A stretch of 22,334 nt of DNA from Sulfurimonas sp. UBA6014. GTDB taxonomy: Bacteria; Campylobacterota; Campylobacteria; Campylobacterales; Sulfurimonadaceae. Positions 14,109 to 22,310 of this stretch are shown in pieces. The DNA lies in the NCBI GenBank assembly GCA_002428085.1, contig DJAA01000002.1, forward strand, positions 305-22,638, written 5' to 3'. The first letter of the stretch is position 1, and every line of letters begins with the position of its first letter. The translations under genes and the position numbers were made by a program. The notes under the pieces are model-generated. The model saw only the letters and a list, made by a program, of their open reading frames with translations, ran no database searches and had not been told where the DNA came from.

Positions 14109-15197
14109 ATGAGTGAAGAAGTTAAAGATAAAAAGCCCATAGACATCAAAAAATTGCTTAAAAGTGTTTTAGCATTTAAATCATCCGACTTACACCTTGT
14201 TGTAGGAAGTGAACCGCAGATTCGTATCGACAAAGAGCTTAGACCTCTAAACTTAGCTGTTTTAGATGCTAAAGAGATTGAAGAGATGGCATATTCTCTG
14301 ATAGAAGATAAACAGAAAAAAGAGTTTGAAGAGCATAATGAACTTGATTTCTCTTTCCAGCTAGATGGAATTGGTCGTTTTCGTGCGAACTACTACCGCA
14401 CCATTTATGGTATTGGATGTGCTTTTCGTATGATTCCTATTGATATCCCAACACTTGATGAATATAATAACAATCCTATATTTAAAGAACTTGTCAAAAA
14501 AGAAAAGGGGCTTATCCTTGTCACAGGTCCCACGGGAAGTGGTAAATCTACAACCCTAGCTTCAATGCTTCATGAGATTAATCTCACAGAGCGAAGACAT
14601 ATTATTACCGTTGAAGACCCCGTAGAGTTTGTCCATAAAAATATAAAGTCTCTTTTTTCACAAAGAGATGTAGGGAGTAGCACCAATTCTTTTGCTGCTG
14701 CACTCAAATACGCGCTCAGACAAGACCCTGACATCATTCTCATCGGGGAGATGCGAGATGCTGAGACTATCGGAGCGGCACTTACCGCTGCAGAGACAGG
14801 ACACTTAGTATTTGGAACACTCCACACAAACTCTGCACCTAGCACCATCAACCGTATCATTGACGTTTTTTCAGGGCAAGAACAAGCGCAAGTTAGAGCA
14901 CAACTCTCCTCCTCACTTGTTGCAGTGATATCTCAGTCACTCATCCCTAGAGTCGGTGGCGGCAAAGTTGCAACGCAAGAGGTACTTATCAGCAATCCTG
15001 CAGTCGCAAACTTAATCCGTGAAGATAAAGTTCACCAACTCTACTCACAAATGCAATTAAATCAAAAAGAGACCCGTATGAGCACTCAAACACAAGAACT
15101 TATTGCACTGTTACAAAAAAAGATTATCAGCAAAGAAAATGCCATCAAAAACTCTAATAGACCTGAAGAACTCTTAAAGATGATTGAAGGTTTATAA
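14109..15197 (+). CDS. pilT: PilT-type type IV pilus retraction ATPase
   Basis: The 362-residue cytosolic hexameric ATPase drives type IV pilus retraction and twitching. It has an N-terminal PAS-like domain (about 10-110, SSDLHLVVGSEPQIRI), Walker A GPTGSGKST (140-148), an Asp box IITVEDPVEF (165-174), Walker B DPDIILIGEMRD (206-217) and a His box GHLVFGTLHTNSA (231-243). The C-terminal NLIREDKVHQLYSQMQ (301-316) corresponds to the retraction-specific LIRE motif of PilT, which argues against an assembly ATPase (PilB) or a GspE. AGGAG sits at 14098-14102, 6 bases before the ATG. No other pilus genes are in the window. A paralogue such as PilU cannot be fully excluded. Confidence 0.92.
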   Translation: MSEEVKDKKPIDIKKLLKSVLAFKSSDLHLVVGSEPQIRIDKELRPLNLAVLDAKEIEEMAYSLIEDKQKKEFEEHNELDFSFQLDGIGRFRANYYRTIYGIGCAFRMIPIDIPTLDEYNNNPIFKELVKKEKGLILVTGPTGSGKSTTLASMLHEINLTERRHIITVEDPVEFVHKNIKSLFSQRDVGSSTNSFAAALKYALRQDPDIILIGEMRDAETIGAALTAAETGHLVFGTLHTNSAPSTINRIIDVFSGQEQAQVRAQLSSSLVAVISQSLIPRVGGGKVATQEVLISNPAVANLIREDKVHQLYSQMQLNQKETRMSTQTQELIALLQKKIISKENAIKNSNRPEELLKMIEGL

Positions 15198-15307
15198 AGA
15201 AGCTGTGTATAAATTTACTGTTGCAAGTACAAATGTAATGTTTGGAGGATTTTATAACGGTATTGACCTTCAAAATGTCCATGATTGCATTTTAACATTA
15301 TAGGTCG

Positions 15308-15339
15308 TACAACCAATTGCTACGAAGCAGTTGGTTGTA
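15308..15339. repeat. Hairpin between convergent pilT and midA-like genes
   Basis: A 13-bp stem (15308-15320 with 15327-15339, one G-T pair) closes a 6-base loop in the 160-base convergent gap. Neither side has the T-run of a classical intrinsic terminator on its transcribed strand, so the terminator role is only likely by position. The loop side shares the 10-base word acgaagcagt with the repeat at 1-60. The rest of the gap (15198-15307) holds no gene I can support. Confidence 0.5.
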
Positions 15340-15357
15340 AAAATAAGAGAAAAGGCT

Positions 15358-16353
15358 TTACTTTTTCTCTTGTCTAAAGCGTATCATCTTAAAGCGCTCA
15401 CCTAAAAACTGCGGCAAAATCAACATTTTTACTTTTTCTAACTCTTGCTTGTATATTCTTTCTTCTACGTTTTCTTTGAGCATCTCTAGAAGCTCTAATA
15501 TGCCCATATTTACAAGTGCGACCATTTGAGCTTTAAATTCTATAAACTTCACGCCTGCTTCTTCGTAAGCATCTTTTACGTGTGCAAACGTAACATCATA
15601 GGTTAAGTCTGATTTTGCGAAAAGTTCCTCTCTTTTTATAGTTTCATCAAAAAATGGGATGACTGTATGTTTTGTATAAACTCTTAGAGAAAAATCAGGT
15701 CTTGCCATCATCTCACCGTAGTCAAAACTCATAAACTCAAACTTTGGACATGCCAAGCTCATTTGTTTGGCAAACTCTTCGTAACCTACAGCTATTTCGC
15801 CTCTGTCTTTGTGGTACTTTTTCGCTTTTTCATCGACCCAGTCGTTTATATCATCAAACTCAACATTATGCGAGTCCACTCTTGCAGTTTTACCTTTGTA
15901 GTAAAGCTCACAAGTAAATGCGTCAAATATTTCGTTGGCTATAAAAAAAGCATTTTCACATTTGAGTTCGTCTAGCGATTTATAGTGCGTAAGAGAAACG
16001 GCGTCGCCAAAAGATTCTTTAAAATAGTTAGCTTGAAACTCTTGCAAAGCGTCAAATCGCTCGATAATCACAAACTTTAAAGTCTCAAGAAGTTTCGGTC
16101 TGAGGGTATAAATAAATTCTAATACATCCGCTAAAAAATACCCGTGATGCGCGCCAATCTCGCAAACGACACCCTCTTTTTCTAAGAAGCCCTCATCTAC
16201 TAAGCTTATAATATGTTTCGCAATAGTGCCGCCAAAAAATTTGCTTGTACTTACAGCGGTGTAAAAGTCACCCTCTTTGCCTATATTTTTATAACTTGCG
16301 TAGTACCCATTTTCACCGTACAGCCACGCACTCATGTACTCACTAAATATCAT
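15358..16353 (-). CDS. MidA/NDUFAF7-family SAM-dependent methyltransferase
   Basis: The 331-residue protein fits the MidA/NDUFAF7 family of class I methyltransferases. The family N-terminus is visible as NGYYASYKNIGKEGDFYTA (about 15-33). The SAM-binding loop is VCEIGAHHGYFLADVLEF (63-80), followed by VIIERFD (95-101) and the NEIFDAF motif (140-146). Human NDUFAF7 methylates an arginine of a complex I subunit; the bacterial substrate is not established, though complex I is an obvious candidate. It is the last gene of a five-gene chain, starting 11 bases inside the TolC-like gene with no clear ribosome site, so translational coupling is likely. It is somewhat shorter than typical relatives (about 350-400) but not visibly truncated. 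Confidence 0.85.
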   Translation of the reverse strand: MIFSEYMSAWLYGENGYYASYKNIGKEGDFYTAVSTSKFFGGTIAKHIISLVDEGFLEKEGVVCEIGAHHGYFLADVLEFIYTLRPKLLETLKFVIIERFDALQEFQANYFKESFGDAVSLTHYKSLDELKCENAFFIANEIFDAFTCELYYKGKTARVDSHNVEFDDINDWVDEKAKKYHKDRGEIAVGYEEFAKQMSLACPKFEFMSFDYGEMMARPDFSLRVYTKHTVIPFFDETIKREELFAKSDLTYDVTFAHVKDAYEEAGVKFIEFKAQMVALVNMGILELLEMLKENVEERIYKQELEKVKMLILPQFLGERFKMIRFRQEKK

Positions 16354-17557
16354 ACTTATACATTTCGTAAAGGGTTAGAAGTTCCATCTGTTTATCTATT
16401 TCATAAATTTTTACATCTAACTCTTGAATCTTTACCGAGTTTTCTAAGAGCTCTACATCGTAAGCTGTTTTATAGCCAGCTGCATACAACTCTTTTGTAT
16501 CGTCAAGCAACTTTTGGTAAAGCTCTTTATTTTGCACACTCAAAAGTTTCTTTTTCTCAAAATTGTTAATATTTTGTATCACCTGTTCAAAGAGAGCATT
16601 GAGCTCTCTTTTTTTATCTTCCAAGAGAACTTTTGACTTTAAATAATCTATTCTTGAAGACTCAACATCTTTAAAAGTATTAATGTCAATAGGGATATTT
16701 GCTCGTATCCCATAATCATAATAATCTCGCTCTCCATCTGAGGCTGTAATCAATTGATTTTCACTTTTATTCCAATTATATCCTGCTGTGAAACTAACCC
16801 TTGGGAGATACTTTGCGAGTGTGATATTTTTATTGTATCTCGTTTTTTCTATATCACTTCGAGAGAGATTTAAAACAATATTGTATTTTAAAAATTCCTC
16901 TTCATTTAAAATTTCCAAATGGGGTATGGAAGCACTTTCATGAGGTGTATCACTGATAGTTTGAAATTTTGAGATGAGTCTCTCTTTACTCGTTTCAATA
17001 TCATAAAATTGCTGCATAACTAAATTTTTCTCAATAACTGCACTATCTAAAAAGCCTGAATCAAGCTGTCCGTTTAGATATTGCTCTTTTTTAAGTTCTA
17101 AATTTATATCTGAATTTTTAATTTGTAAGTTTTGTTTATCTCTTTTTAAATCAGTCTGCTTTATTTGCATTAAAAGTAAAACAGCATCTTTGACCAATTT
17201 TCTTTTTGCAACATCAACAGTATGATTGGCATAGATTCTTGAAGCCTCTGCAAACTTGATACCATAGTAAATACCACCACTTCGAAAAATGGGCTGATCC
17301 ATTTTAATAAAAGCATTTTGAGTCGTCTGTTGACTCTCATAAGGATTACTTTGAGAGTAGCTGTATTGTAGATTAAGAGGCGCTATCCATGAGTCACGAA
17401 GCTTGGAACTCTCCAACTCATTTTTTTCATACTCTAAAGAAAATTGTTGCTGCTTCGACTCAGAGATATACTGTTCTAATGTTGTATTATTCTCTTGAGC
17501 TAAAAGTATGTTACTACAGATGCATAACAGCGCGATTGAGAGCTTGAAAACCTTCAT
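16343..17557 (-). CDS. TolC-family outer-membrane channel protein
   Basis: The 404-residue protein has a signal peptide (about 1-20, cut near LLA-Q) and the duplicated helix-and-strand pattern of outer-membrane efflux proteins. Long amphipathic helices (about 105-195 and 305-400) are separated by strands such as LNLQYSYSQSNP (61-72) and PRVSFTAGYNWNKSE. TolC proteins form trimeric channels that connect to periplasmic adaptors for export. The sequence is divergent and its substrate unknown. The start lies 44 bases inside the 3' end of argD, supported by AGAGGA 5 bases upstream. The HlyD-like adaptor of the same gene chain is its natural partner, though two enzyme genes lie between them. No inner-membrane pump is encoded nearby. 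Confidence 0.85.
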   Translation of the reverse strand: MKVFKLSIALLCICSNILLAQENNTTLEQYISESKQQQFSLEYEKNELESSKLRDSWIAPLNLQYSYSQSNPYESQQTTQNAFIKMDQPIFRSGGIYYGIKFAEASRIYANHTVDVAKRKLVKDAVLLLMQIKQTDLKRDKQNLQIKNSDINLELKKEQYLNGQLDSGFLDSAVIEKNLVMQQFYDIETSKERLISKFQTISDTPHESASIPHLEILNEEEFLKYNIVLNLSRSDIEKTRYNKNITLAKYLPRVSFTAGYNWNKSENQLITASDGERDYYDYGIRANIPIDINTFKDVESSRIDYLKSKVLLEDKKRELNALFEQVIQNINNFEKKKLLSVQNKELYQKLLDDTKELYAAGYKTAYDVELLENSVKIQELDVKIYEIDKQMELLTLYEMYKYDI

Positions 17558-18698
17558 GTATTTCCTCTTTTGTGATTGTGAGTGGTGGCAAAAATCTTAA
17601 AGTATTTTTTCCAGCTTTTAGGACTATGACACCCTCTTCTCTTGCGTTATTGATGATACTCACCAATGTGTCAGCATCTTTAACTCTCAGACCTGCAATC
17701 ATTCCAATGCCTACTTTTTGGGTAAACAAAGCACTATTTGCGTTATAAAATTTCTCAAGAGCTTTGTCAAACATTATCATATTTATCTCTAACTCGCCAC
17801 TTGCATCATATTCATTTAAAATATCCATGACTTCACAAATAGCTGCTGAGCTTAGATTATTTCCGCCAAAAGTTGAACCATGATCGCCTGCACTAAAAAT
17901 ATCTTTTTTGCTCGTCATGACAACACCAACAGGGACTCCGCCACCAACACCTTTTGCCAAAGTAACCACATCAGGCTCTATCTCATAAAGGTTTGAAGCC
18001 AAAAATTTTCCTGTTCTATAGACTCCCGTTTGCACTTCATCGATGATAAGTAAAATATCTTTCTCTTTGAGCATTTTTGCTAATGCTTGCACTTTGGCTT
18101 TATCTTGAGGTTGCACTCCGCCCTCACCCTGAACAAGCTCAATCATCACGGCTACTGTGTGCGCGTCTATTAAAGACTCAATCTCATCAATATCTTTTGC
18201 ATACACAAAACCATCAGGAAAAGGTCCAAAATAGTTGTGCATCGAAGCTTGTCCAGTCGCTTTTACTGTCGTAATCGTACGTCCATGAAAAGAGTGGTCA
18301 AGTGTGATGATTTTATATCGTTTAGCTTCGCCGTCTTTTTCACCGTATTTTCTGGCAATTTTTATCGCTCCCTCATTTGCTTCAGCACCGCTGTTTCCAA
18401 AGAAACATTTCATATCATATCCACTCGCCTCAACAAGTTTTTGTGCAGCTTTTGCTTGTGGAGCAATGTAATAAAGGTTTGACATATGAATCATATTTTT
18501 AGCTTGTTCACATATAGCATTTGAGAGTCTCTCGTTGCCATGACCTACACTTACTACAGCTATACCAGCTGCAAAATCAATATATTTTTTTCCACAAGCA
18601 TCTACAAGTCTTGCATTTTTGCCACTTACAAACTCTACATCTGCTCTTGCATACGTAGGTAAAACATATTGTGTATCTAACTCTTTTGTATTATTCAT
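17514..18698 (-). CDS. argD: Acetylornithine aminotransferase
   Basis: This PLP-dependent class III aminotransferase of 394 residues makes N-acetylornithine in arginine synthesis; ArgD can also serve in lysine synthesis as a succinyldiaminopimelate aminotransferase. Landmarks are the N-terminal LPTYARADVEFVSGK, FGNSGAEANEGAIKIARK (100-117), SFHGRTITTVKATGQ, ELVQGEGGVQP (187-197), IIDEVQTGVYRTG (218-230) and the cofactor lysine in TLAKGVGGGVP (Lys249). The closing LRFLPPLTIT is also typical. It starts with ATGA overlapping the stop of the molybdopterin oxidoreductase gene, with AGAGG 6 bases upstream, and ends 44 bases inside the TolC-like gene. No other arginine gene is in the window. Related GABA or ornithine aminotransferases are less likely. 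Confidence 0.95.
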   Translation of the reverse strand: MNNTKELDTQYVLPTYARADVEFVSGKNARLVDACGKKYIDFAAGIAVVSVGHGNERLSNAICEQAKNMIHMSNLYYIAPQAKAAQKLVEASGYDMKCFFGNSGAEANEGAIKIARKYGEKDGEAKRYKIITLDHSFHGRTITTVKATGQASMHNYFGPFPDGFVYAKDIDEIESLIDAHTVAVMIELVQGEGGVQPQDKAKVQALAKMLKEKDILLIIDEVQTGVYRTGKFLASNLYEIEPDVVTLAKGVGGGVPVGVVMTSKKDIFSAGDHGSTFGGNNLSSAAICEVMDILNEYDASGELEINMIMFDKALEKFYNANSALFTQKVGIGMIAGLRVKDADTLVSIINNAREEGVIVLKAGKNTLRFLPPLTITKEEIHEGFQALNRAVMHL

Positions 18699-20428
18699 CT
18701 CTTAACCTCTACTTTATTTTCTTGGTATACTGCATTTTTTCCATCGTGTGAATGTTTGGAGCTTGTTAAATTATTGAGACCTTTTGTTCCACTATAGATG
18801 AGAACGCAGTCTGCTCTCACGTCGTCATTTATTTGAACTCTTAGCTGTACATCTCCACAAACTGAAGAGACCGTAACTTCTTCTCCCTCATGAAAACCAA
18901 GTGCAGAATTGAGGTAAACACTCTCCTCGCGATGAAATTGAGAGTTCAAACTTTTAGCACTTTTTGGAGTCACTAAAAAGAGTTTTTCAGACATATCAAA
19001 ATTTAACTCTAACTCTTCTAAAAATGAAAATTCGCCATCATCGGTATCAAAACCATTTCTGTACGGAATCTCATCTCTATTTTCCACATACCAAGCTCCA
19101 TCTATTTTTTGCACGGCAAAATTTTTAAAGTGCTCTAAATAAAACGCTTCTTCTTGGATCTCTTGATCAAACTCTTTGCACAAATACGCGCTTAAATCAT
19201 ACTCACTTATCCCGTTTTTTGCCTCTGCAACTTTGTTCATGAACATCATAGCATTGTGAGAATACGATGTCCGAACATCATTTTTATATAAAAAACTTTT
19301 GGCTGGAAGAACCAAATCTGCCATTTCACTTGTTTCATTTTCATATAAACCAAAATAGATAAGATTTTGGACTTTTTTCATGGAATCTCTTACTCGCAAA
19401 GAATCGGGCATTTGCGAGAGAGGATTTGAGCCTTGGACAAAAACAGTTTTAAAGTTACTAAATTCTGTATCTACTTTTGAGACTCTCTTTGCTTTTGTAT
19501 GAAAAGGAGATTTTAGTGCCTCTTTTGAATTGCCCATGTAAGCGACTCCGCACCCCTCTTTTCCAAACAAGCCAAGTCCAACAGCAAATGCGTCAATAGC
19601 TCGCATGACATCCCCACCGCTACTAAATTTTTGGATCCCCACACCACAAACAATGGCTACTTTTTTGTTCTTCACATGGGCTAAGATTTCTCCAATTTGA
19701 CCCAAACTAACATCAATTTTTTCTAAAGTCGCTTTAATGCGCACCGTTTGTGTCAACTCATAAAACTCTTCAAAACTGCTCGCGTATTGTGCTAAAAAAT
19801 CCTCATCACAGCCGTGTTCTATATATAAAAAACGGCTTAGCAGCAAAGCTAAATATAAATCACCTTGAGGCTTTATTTGGATATAAACGTCCGCCATTTT
19901 AGCTATTTGCGTCTTAAGCGGATCGATAACAATAATGATTTTATCTTTAAGCAAAGGAAGTAAATGTGAAGAGGTCGTATGTGGATTTCTCCCCCAAATT
20001 ATCACCACTTCAGATTTTGCTACCTCGCTAAGAGGCATAGTATGATTGGTGCCTCTGCCTTTGATTATCCCTGCTTCACCCGCTGCATCACATAAACTTC
20101 CATTGGTTAAAGTAACACCGTAAGAGGCAAAAAAATGGTCTGTAACCTCTTGCATCAACCCAAAATTTCCAACTCCACGGTAGTGTAAAATCTCCTCGGC
20201 AGTCGAAGATGCAATCATCTCTTTGAGCTTTAAAAGCGCCGCTGGCAAACTTATCTCTTCACCTTTATATCTTGGAGTTTGAATTGTTTCATGCTCTGTA
20301 TAATGATTTAAATGTGGACATAAAAATCCTGCAGTATGACCCTCTTTAAAAGGTTTTAATTTCCCTTCATGATACACCATCCCACATGCATCATAGCAGT
20401 CAAGTGGACAAGATGTCCCCTTATTCAT
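18695..20428 (-). CDS. Molybdopterin oxidoreductase, short DMSO-reductase family, cytosolic
   Basis: The 577-residue protein belongs to the DMSO-reductase superfamily and carries an N-terminal 4Fe-4S motif: Cys7-x3-Cys11-x3-Cys15 and Cys37 (in GFLCPH). The catalytic core follows: ILHYRGVGNFG (80-90), NGSLCDAAGEAG (109-120) with Cys113 as a possible Mo ligand, VVIIWGRNPHTTSSH, VIDPLKTQIAKMAD and FVQGSNPLSQMPD. A small C-terminal pterin-binding domain ends with GLNNLTSSKHSHDGKNAVYQ. There is no Tat or Sec signal, so it acts in the cytosol. It is much shorter than formate dehydrogenase or Nap (over 700 residues). No electron-transfer partner gene is adjacent. The substrate cannot be told. It starts 8 bases inside the HlyD-like gene and overlaps argD by 4 bases. 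Confidence 0.88.
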   Translation of the reverse strand: MNKGTSCPLDCYDACGMVYHEGKLKPFKEGHTAGFLCPHLNHYTEHETIQTPRYKGEEISLPAALLKLKEMIASSTAEEILHYRGVGNFGLMQEVTDHFFASYGVTLTNGSLCDAAGEAGIIKGRGTNHTMPLSEVAKSEVVIIWGRNPHTTSSHLLPLLKDKIIIVIDPLKTQIAKMADVYIQIKPQGDLYLALLLSRFLYIEHGCDEDFLAQYASSFEEFYELTQTVRIKATLEKIDVSLGQIGEILAHVKNKKVAIVCGVGIQKFSSGGDVMRAIDAFAVGLGLFGKEGCGVAYMGNSKEALKSPFHTKAKRVSKVDTEFSNFKTVFVQGSNPLSQMPDSLRVRDSMKKVQNLIYFGLYENETSEMADLVLPAKSFLYKNDVRTSYSHNAMMFMNKVAEAKNGISEYDLSAYLCKEFDQEIQEEAFYLEHFKNFAVQKIDGAWYVENRDEIPYRNGFDTDDGEFSFLEELELNFDMSEKLFLVTPKSAKSLNSQFHREESVYLNSALGFHEGEEVTVSSVCGDVQLRVQINDDVRADCVLIYSGTKGLNNLTSSKHSHDGKNAVYQENKVEVKR

Positions 20429-21218
20429 GTCTGAGTTCCACTTTTGAGAGTTTTGAAAATAATTTTGGTGCTTGAATGACTATCTGTGCCATATATTTTG
20501 AGATGTTTTTACTATCTGCAATTGTTAGAATTCTTGATATTTTATATGAAGTTTTTTTGCCATCTATGTAAAGAGTTTTATTTTTTACGTCCGCCATATC
20601 TTCTTCATCTAAATAAATTGTAAGGAGTGCTTTAGAGACATCTGCAACTCTTGCCAAAGGAGTTCCAACACCTACAACTTGTCCAGGTTTTACTAAAAGA
20701 GCATAAAGGACAAAACCATCAGCAACGAGATTTTTATCACTTAAACTTCTCTCTAAATAAGCAGCCTTTAGAGTTAAATCTGCTACTTGAACGTTTAAGT
20801 TTTGTATCTCTTTTTGTGTACTTAAGAGTTGGTTTTCGCTCCCGATGAGGTCATGAAATTCTTTGTCTTTTTCAACAACTGATTTGATTTTAAGAGACTC
20901 TATGCGTTTATAATTTTCCCGCTTTTTTTCTAAGGATTGGTTAAGATTCTTCAATATATTTTCATTTGTCTCTACAATAGCGCTTAAAAGATGGAGTTTT
21001 TCTTTCGTGAGCTGCAACTCTTTTTTGTCTAATTCAGAGTCAATAATAATATAAGGCTTTTCTGAAAGCTTCTTTCCAAGCCTATCTTCATCACTCACAA
21101 GAATAAGTCCTGAGACATTTGAAGAGATATCACGAATCTCATAAGGGTCTACTTTTGAGTAATAGTCTTTAGAAAAAAGAAGTGTTGCCGTTAAAAATAA
21201 GATGGGAATGATTTTCAC
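20421..21218 (-). CDS. HlyD-like periplasmic adaptor (membrane fusion protein)
   Basis: The 265-residue protein has a signal peptide (about 1-16, cut near LFS-K), a first half-lipoyl segment (about 24-60, ISSNVSGLILVSDE), a long coiled-coil hairpin (about 62-160), the second lipoyl half (VKPGQVVGVGTPLARVAD, about 176-193) and a beta-barrel C-terminus. This order is that of membrane fusion proteins linking an inner-membrane transporter to TolC. It is shorter than most and shows neither an N-terminal membrane anchor nor a lipobox Cys, so it seems to be a soluble periplasmic adaptor. The start is GTG, supported by AGAGG 8 bases upstream. It heads a chain of five overlapping genes that includes a TolC-like protein but no transporter. 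Confidence 0.75.
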   Translation of the reverse strand: MKIIPILFLTATLLFSKDYYSKVDPYEIRDISSNVSGLILVSDEDRLGKKLSEKPYIIIDSELDKKELQLTKEKLHLLSAIVETNENILKNLNQSLEKKRENYKRIESLKIKSVVEKDKEFHDLIGSENQLLSTQKEIQNLNVQVADLTLKAAYLERSLSDKNLVADGFVLYALLVKPGQVVGVGTPLARVADVSKALLTIYLDEEDMADVKNKTLYIDGKKTSYKISRILTIADSKNISKYMAQIVIQAPKLFSKLSKVELRHE

Positions 21219-21245
21219 AAATATACCTCTGAAATAAATAGCGAC

Positions 21246-21254
21246 ATTTTACCA
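21246..21254 (-). promoter_or_regulatory. Putative extended -10 promoter (TGGTAAAAT) for the five-gene operon
   Basis: TGGTAAAAT reads on the minus strand about 27 bases before the GTG at 21218, with AGAGG in the predicted leader. It is the only convincing promoter for the overlapping chain down to 15358. Confidence 0.45.
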
Positions 21255-21283
21255 TTTCATTAGTAACATTAAAGCATAATTCA

Positions 21284-21289
21284 TATAAC
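21284..21289 (+). promoter_or_regulatory. Weak -10 candidate (TATAAC) for cheV
   Basis: TATAAC lies 39 bases before the cheV ATG. Other AT-rich words nearby (CATAAT at 21275-21280) are almost as good, so the position is uncertain. Confidence 0.25.
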
Positions 21290-21328
21290 TTAGGATACCA
21301 TTTACAAGTTTTAATTAAAGGGATTACC

Positions 21329-22291
21329 ATGTCTGTATTAGATAAAGTTGATGCTGCCACAAATTTAGCAAAAAATAATGAACTGCAACTCCTAGTGTTT
21401 CGAGCTACTGAAAAACCTGGTTCGGCTTACTATGCTATCAATGTTTTTAAAACAAGAGAAGTTGTTGAGTCAAGCAACCACTATTTGACACAAATCCCTT
21501 CTGCCCATCCTTTACTTGAGGGAACTGTCATTTTACGAGGTTTGCAAATTCCTATTTTAAATCTTCCTGCTTGGCTGAATGTCCCTCTCACTAAAGAGGA
21601 AAAACAGAGATCTAATATTCTCATTTGCGATTTCAACGGAGTCATTATCGGTCTTCGCATCATGTCTGCATTTCGAGTTATAAAGAAAAATTGGGAAGAG
21701 ATGCACGCACCTGATAGCTACAGAGTTGGTCAAGATGGCTTGGTCATGAATGATACAAGACTTGACGATGGAAGTTTATGCCTTATTTTGGACTATGAAA
21801 AACTACTCTCAGATGTTATTCCCCAAGCTATGGTGAATGTTTTTGAGTCACCTGCAAATATTAAAGATTTAGTTATCCCTGAAAAGTTAAAAAACGGCAC
21901 GGTTTTAATTGCGGAAGATTCCAAAACAGCCCAAAGACACTTAGTTCAAATTTTTGCAAATGCTAAAATTAAAATGCAGATTTTTGACAATGGGAAAAAA
22001 CTTGTTGATTATGTTTTAGATTTAGGAGAAAATGCATCAAAAATTCCAGCTATTATCACGGATATAGAGATGCCTGAAATGTCAGGTTTTACAGTTGTAA
22101 AAATACTCAAAGCCAACCCAATTACTAAAACTATACCTATCATTGTCAACAGTTCTATGACAGGTGAAAATAACAAAAGAGAAGCAGAAACACTTGGAGC
22201 CGATGGCTTTATCGACAAAACAAAAAGTCACAATATTATGCCACTGATTATCAGTGTCATGAATACCAACGCAAAGAGATTAACGGTTTAA
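21329..22291 (+). CDS. cheV: Chemotaxis protein CheV (CheW-receiver fusion)
   Basis: The 320-residue protein joins a CheW-like coupling domain (about 15-165, LQLLVFRATEKPGSAYYAINVFKTREVV) to a response-regulator receiver (about 190-315). In the receiver the acidic pocket is Glu196-Asp197, the phosphoacceptor is Asp245 in ITDIEMPEMSG, the switch Ser is in VNSSMTG (about 275) and the conserved Lys is 297 in FIDKTK, so phosphorylation is likely. CheV links chemoreceptors to CheA and tunes adaptation; Campylobacterota often carry one or several copies. AAAGGGA lies 6 bases before the ATG. It stands alone here, divergent from the HlyD-led operon, and the repeat at 22311 follows 19 bases after its stop. 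A short AAAGCTTAATAAGTTTTT stretch after the stop is a poor terminator candidate. Confidence 0.95.
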   Translation: MSVLDKVDAATNLAKNNELQLLVFRATEKPGSAYYAINVFKTREVVESSNHYLTQIPSAHPLLEGTVILRGLQIPILNLPAWLNVPLTKEEKQRSNILICDFNGVIIGLRIMSAFRVIKKNWEEMHAPDSYRVGQDGLVMNDTRLDDGSLCLILDYEKLLSDVIPQAMVNVFESPANIKDLVIPEKLKNGTVLIAEDSKTAQRHLVQIFANAKIKMQIFDNGKKLVDYVLDLGENASKIPAIITDIEMPEMSGFTVVKILKANPITKTIPIIVNSSMTGENNKREAETLGADGFIDKTKSHNIMPLIISVMNTNAKRLTV

Positions 22292-22310
22292 AAGCTTAAT
22301 AAGTTTTTAT

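Noticed and set aside
15198..15302. Possible small leftward ORF starting near 15283 behind the TATAAT at 15297-15302
   Set aside because: About 40 codons, runs antisense into pilT, biased composition and no family match.
15199..15303. A short open frame of about 35 codons after pilT, with an in-frame ATG at 15239
   Set aside because: No ribosome binding site, no recognisable family, and it begins in another frame overlapping the end of pilT; probably chance.
22292..22310. Intrinsic terminator after cheV (AAAGCTT / AAGTTTTT)
   Set aside because: The stem is short, AT-only apart from a bulged G, and unlikely to be stable.
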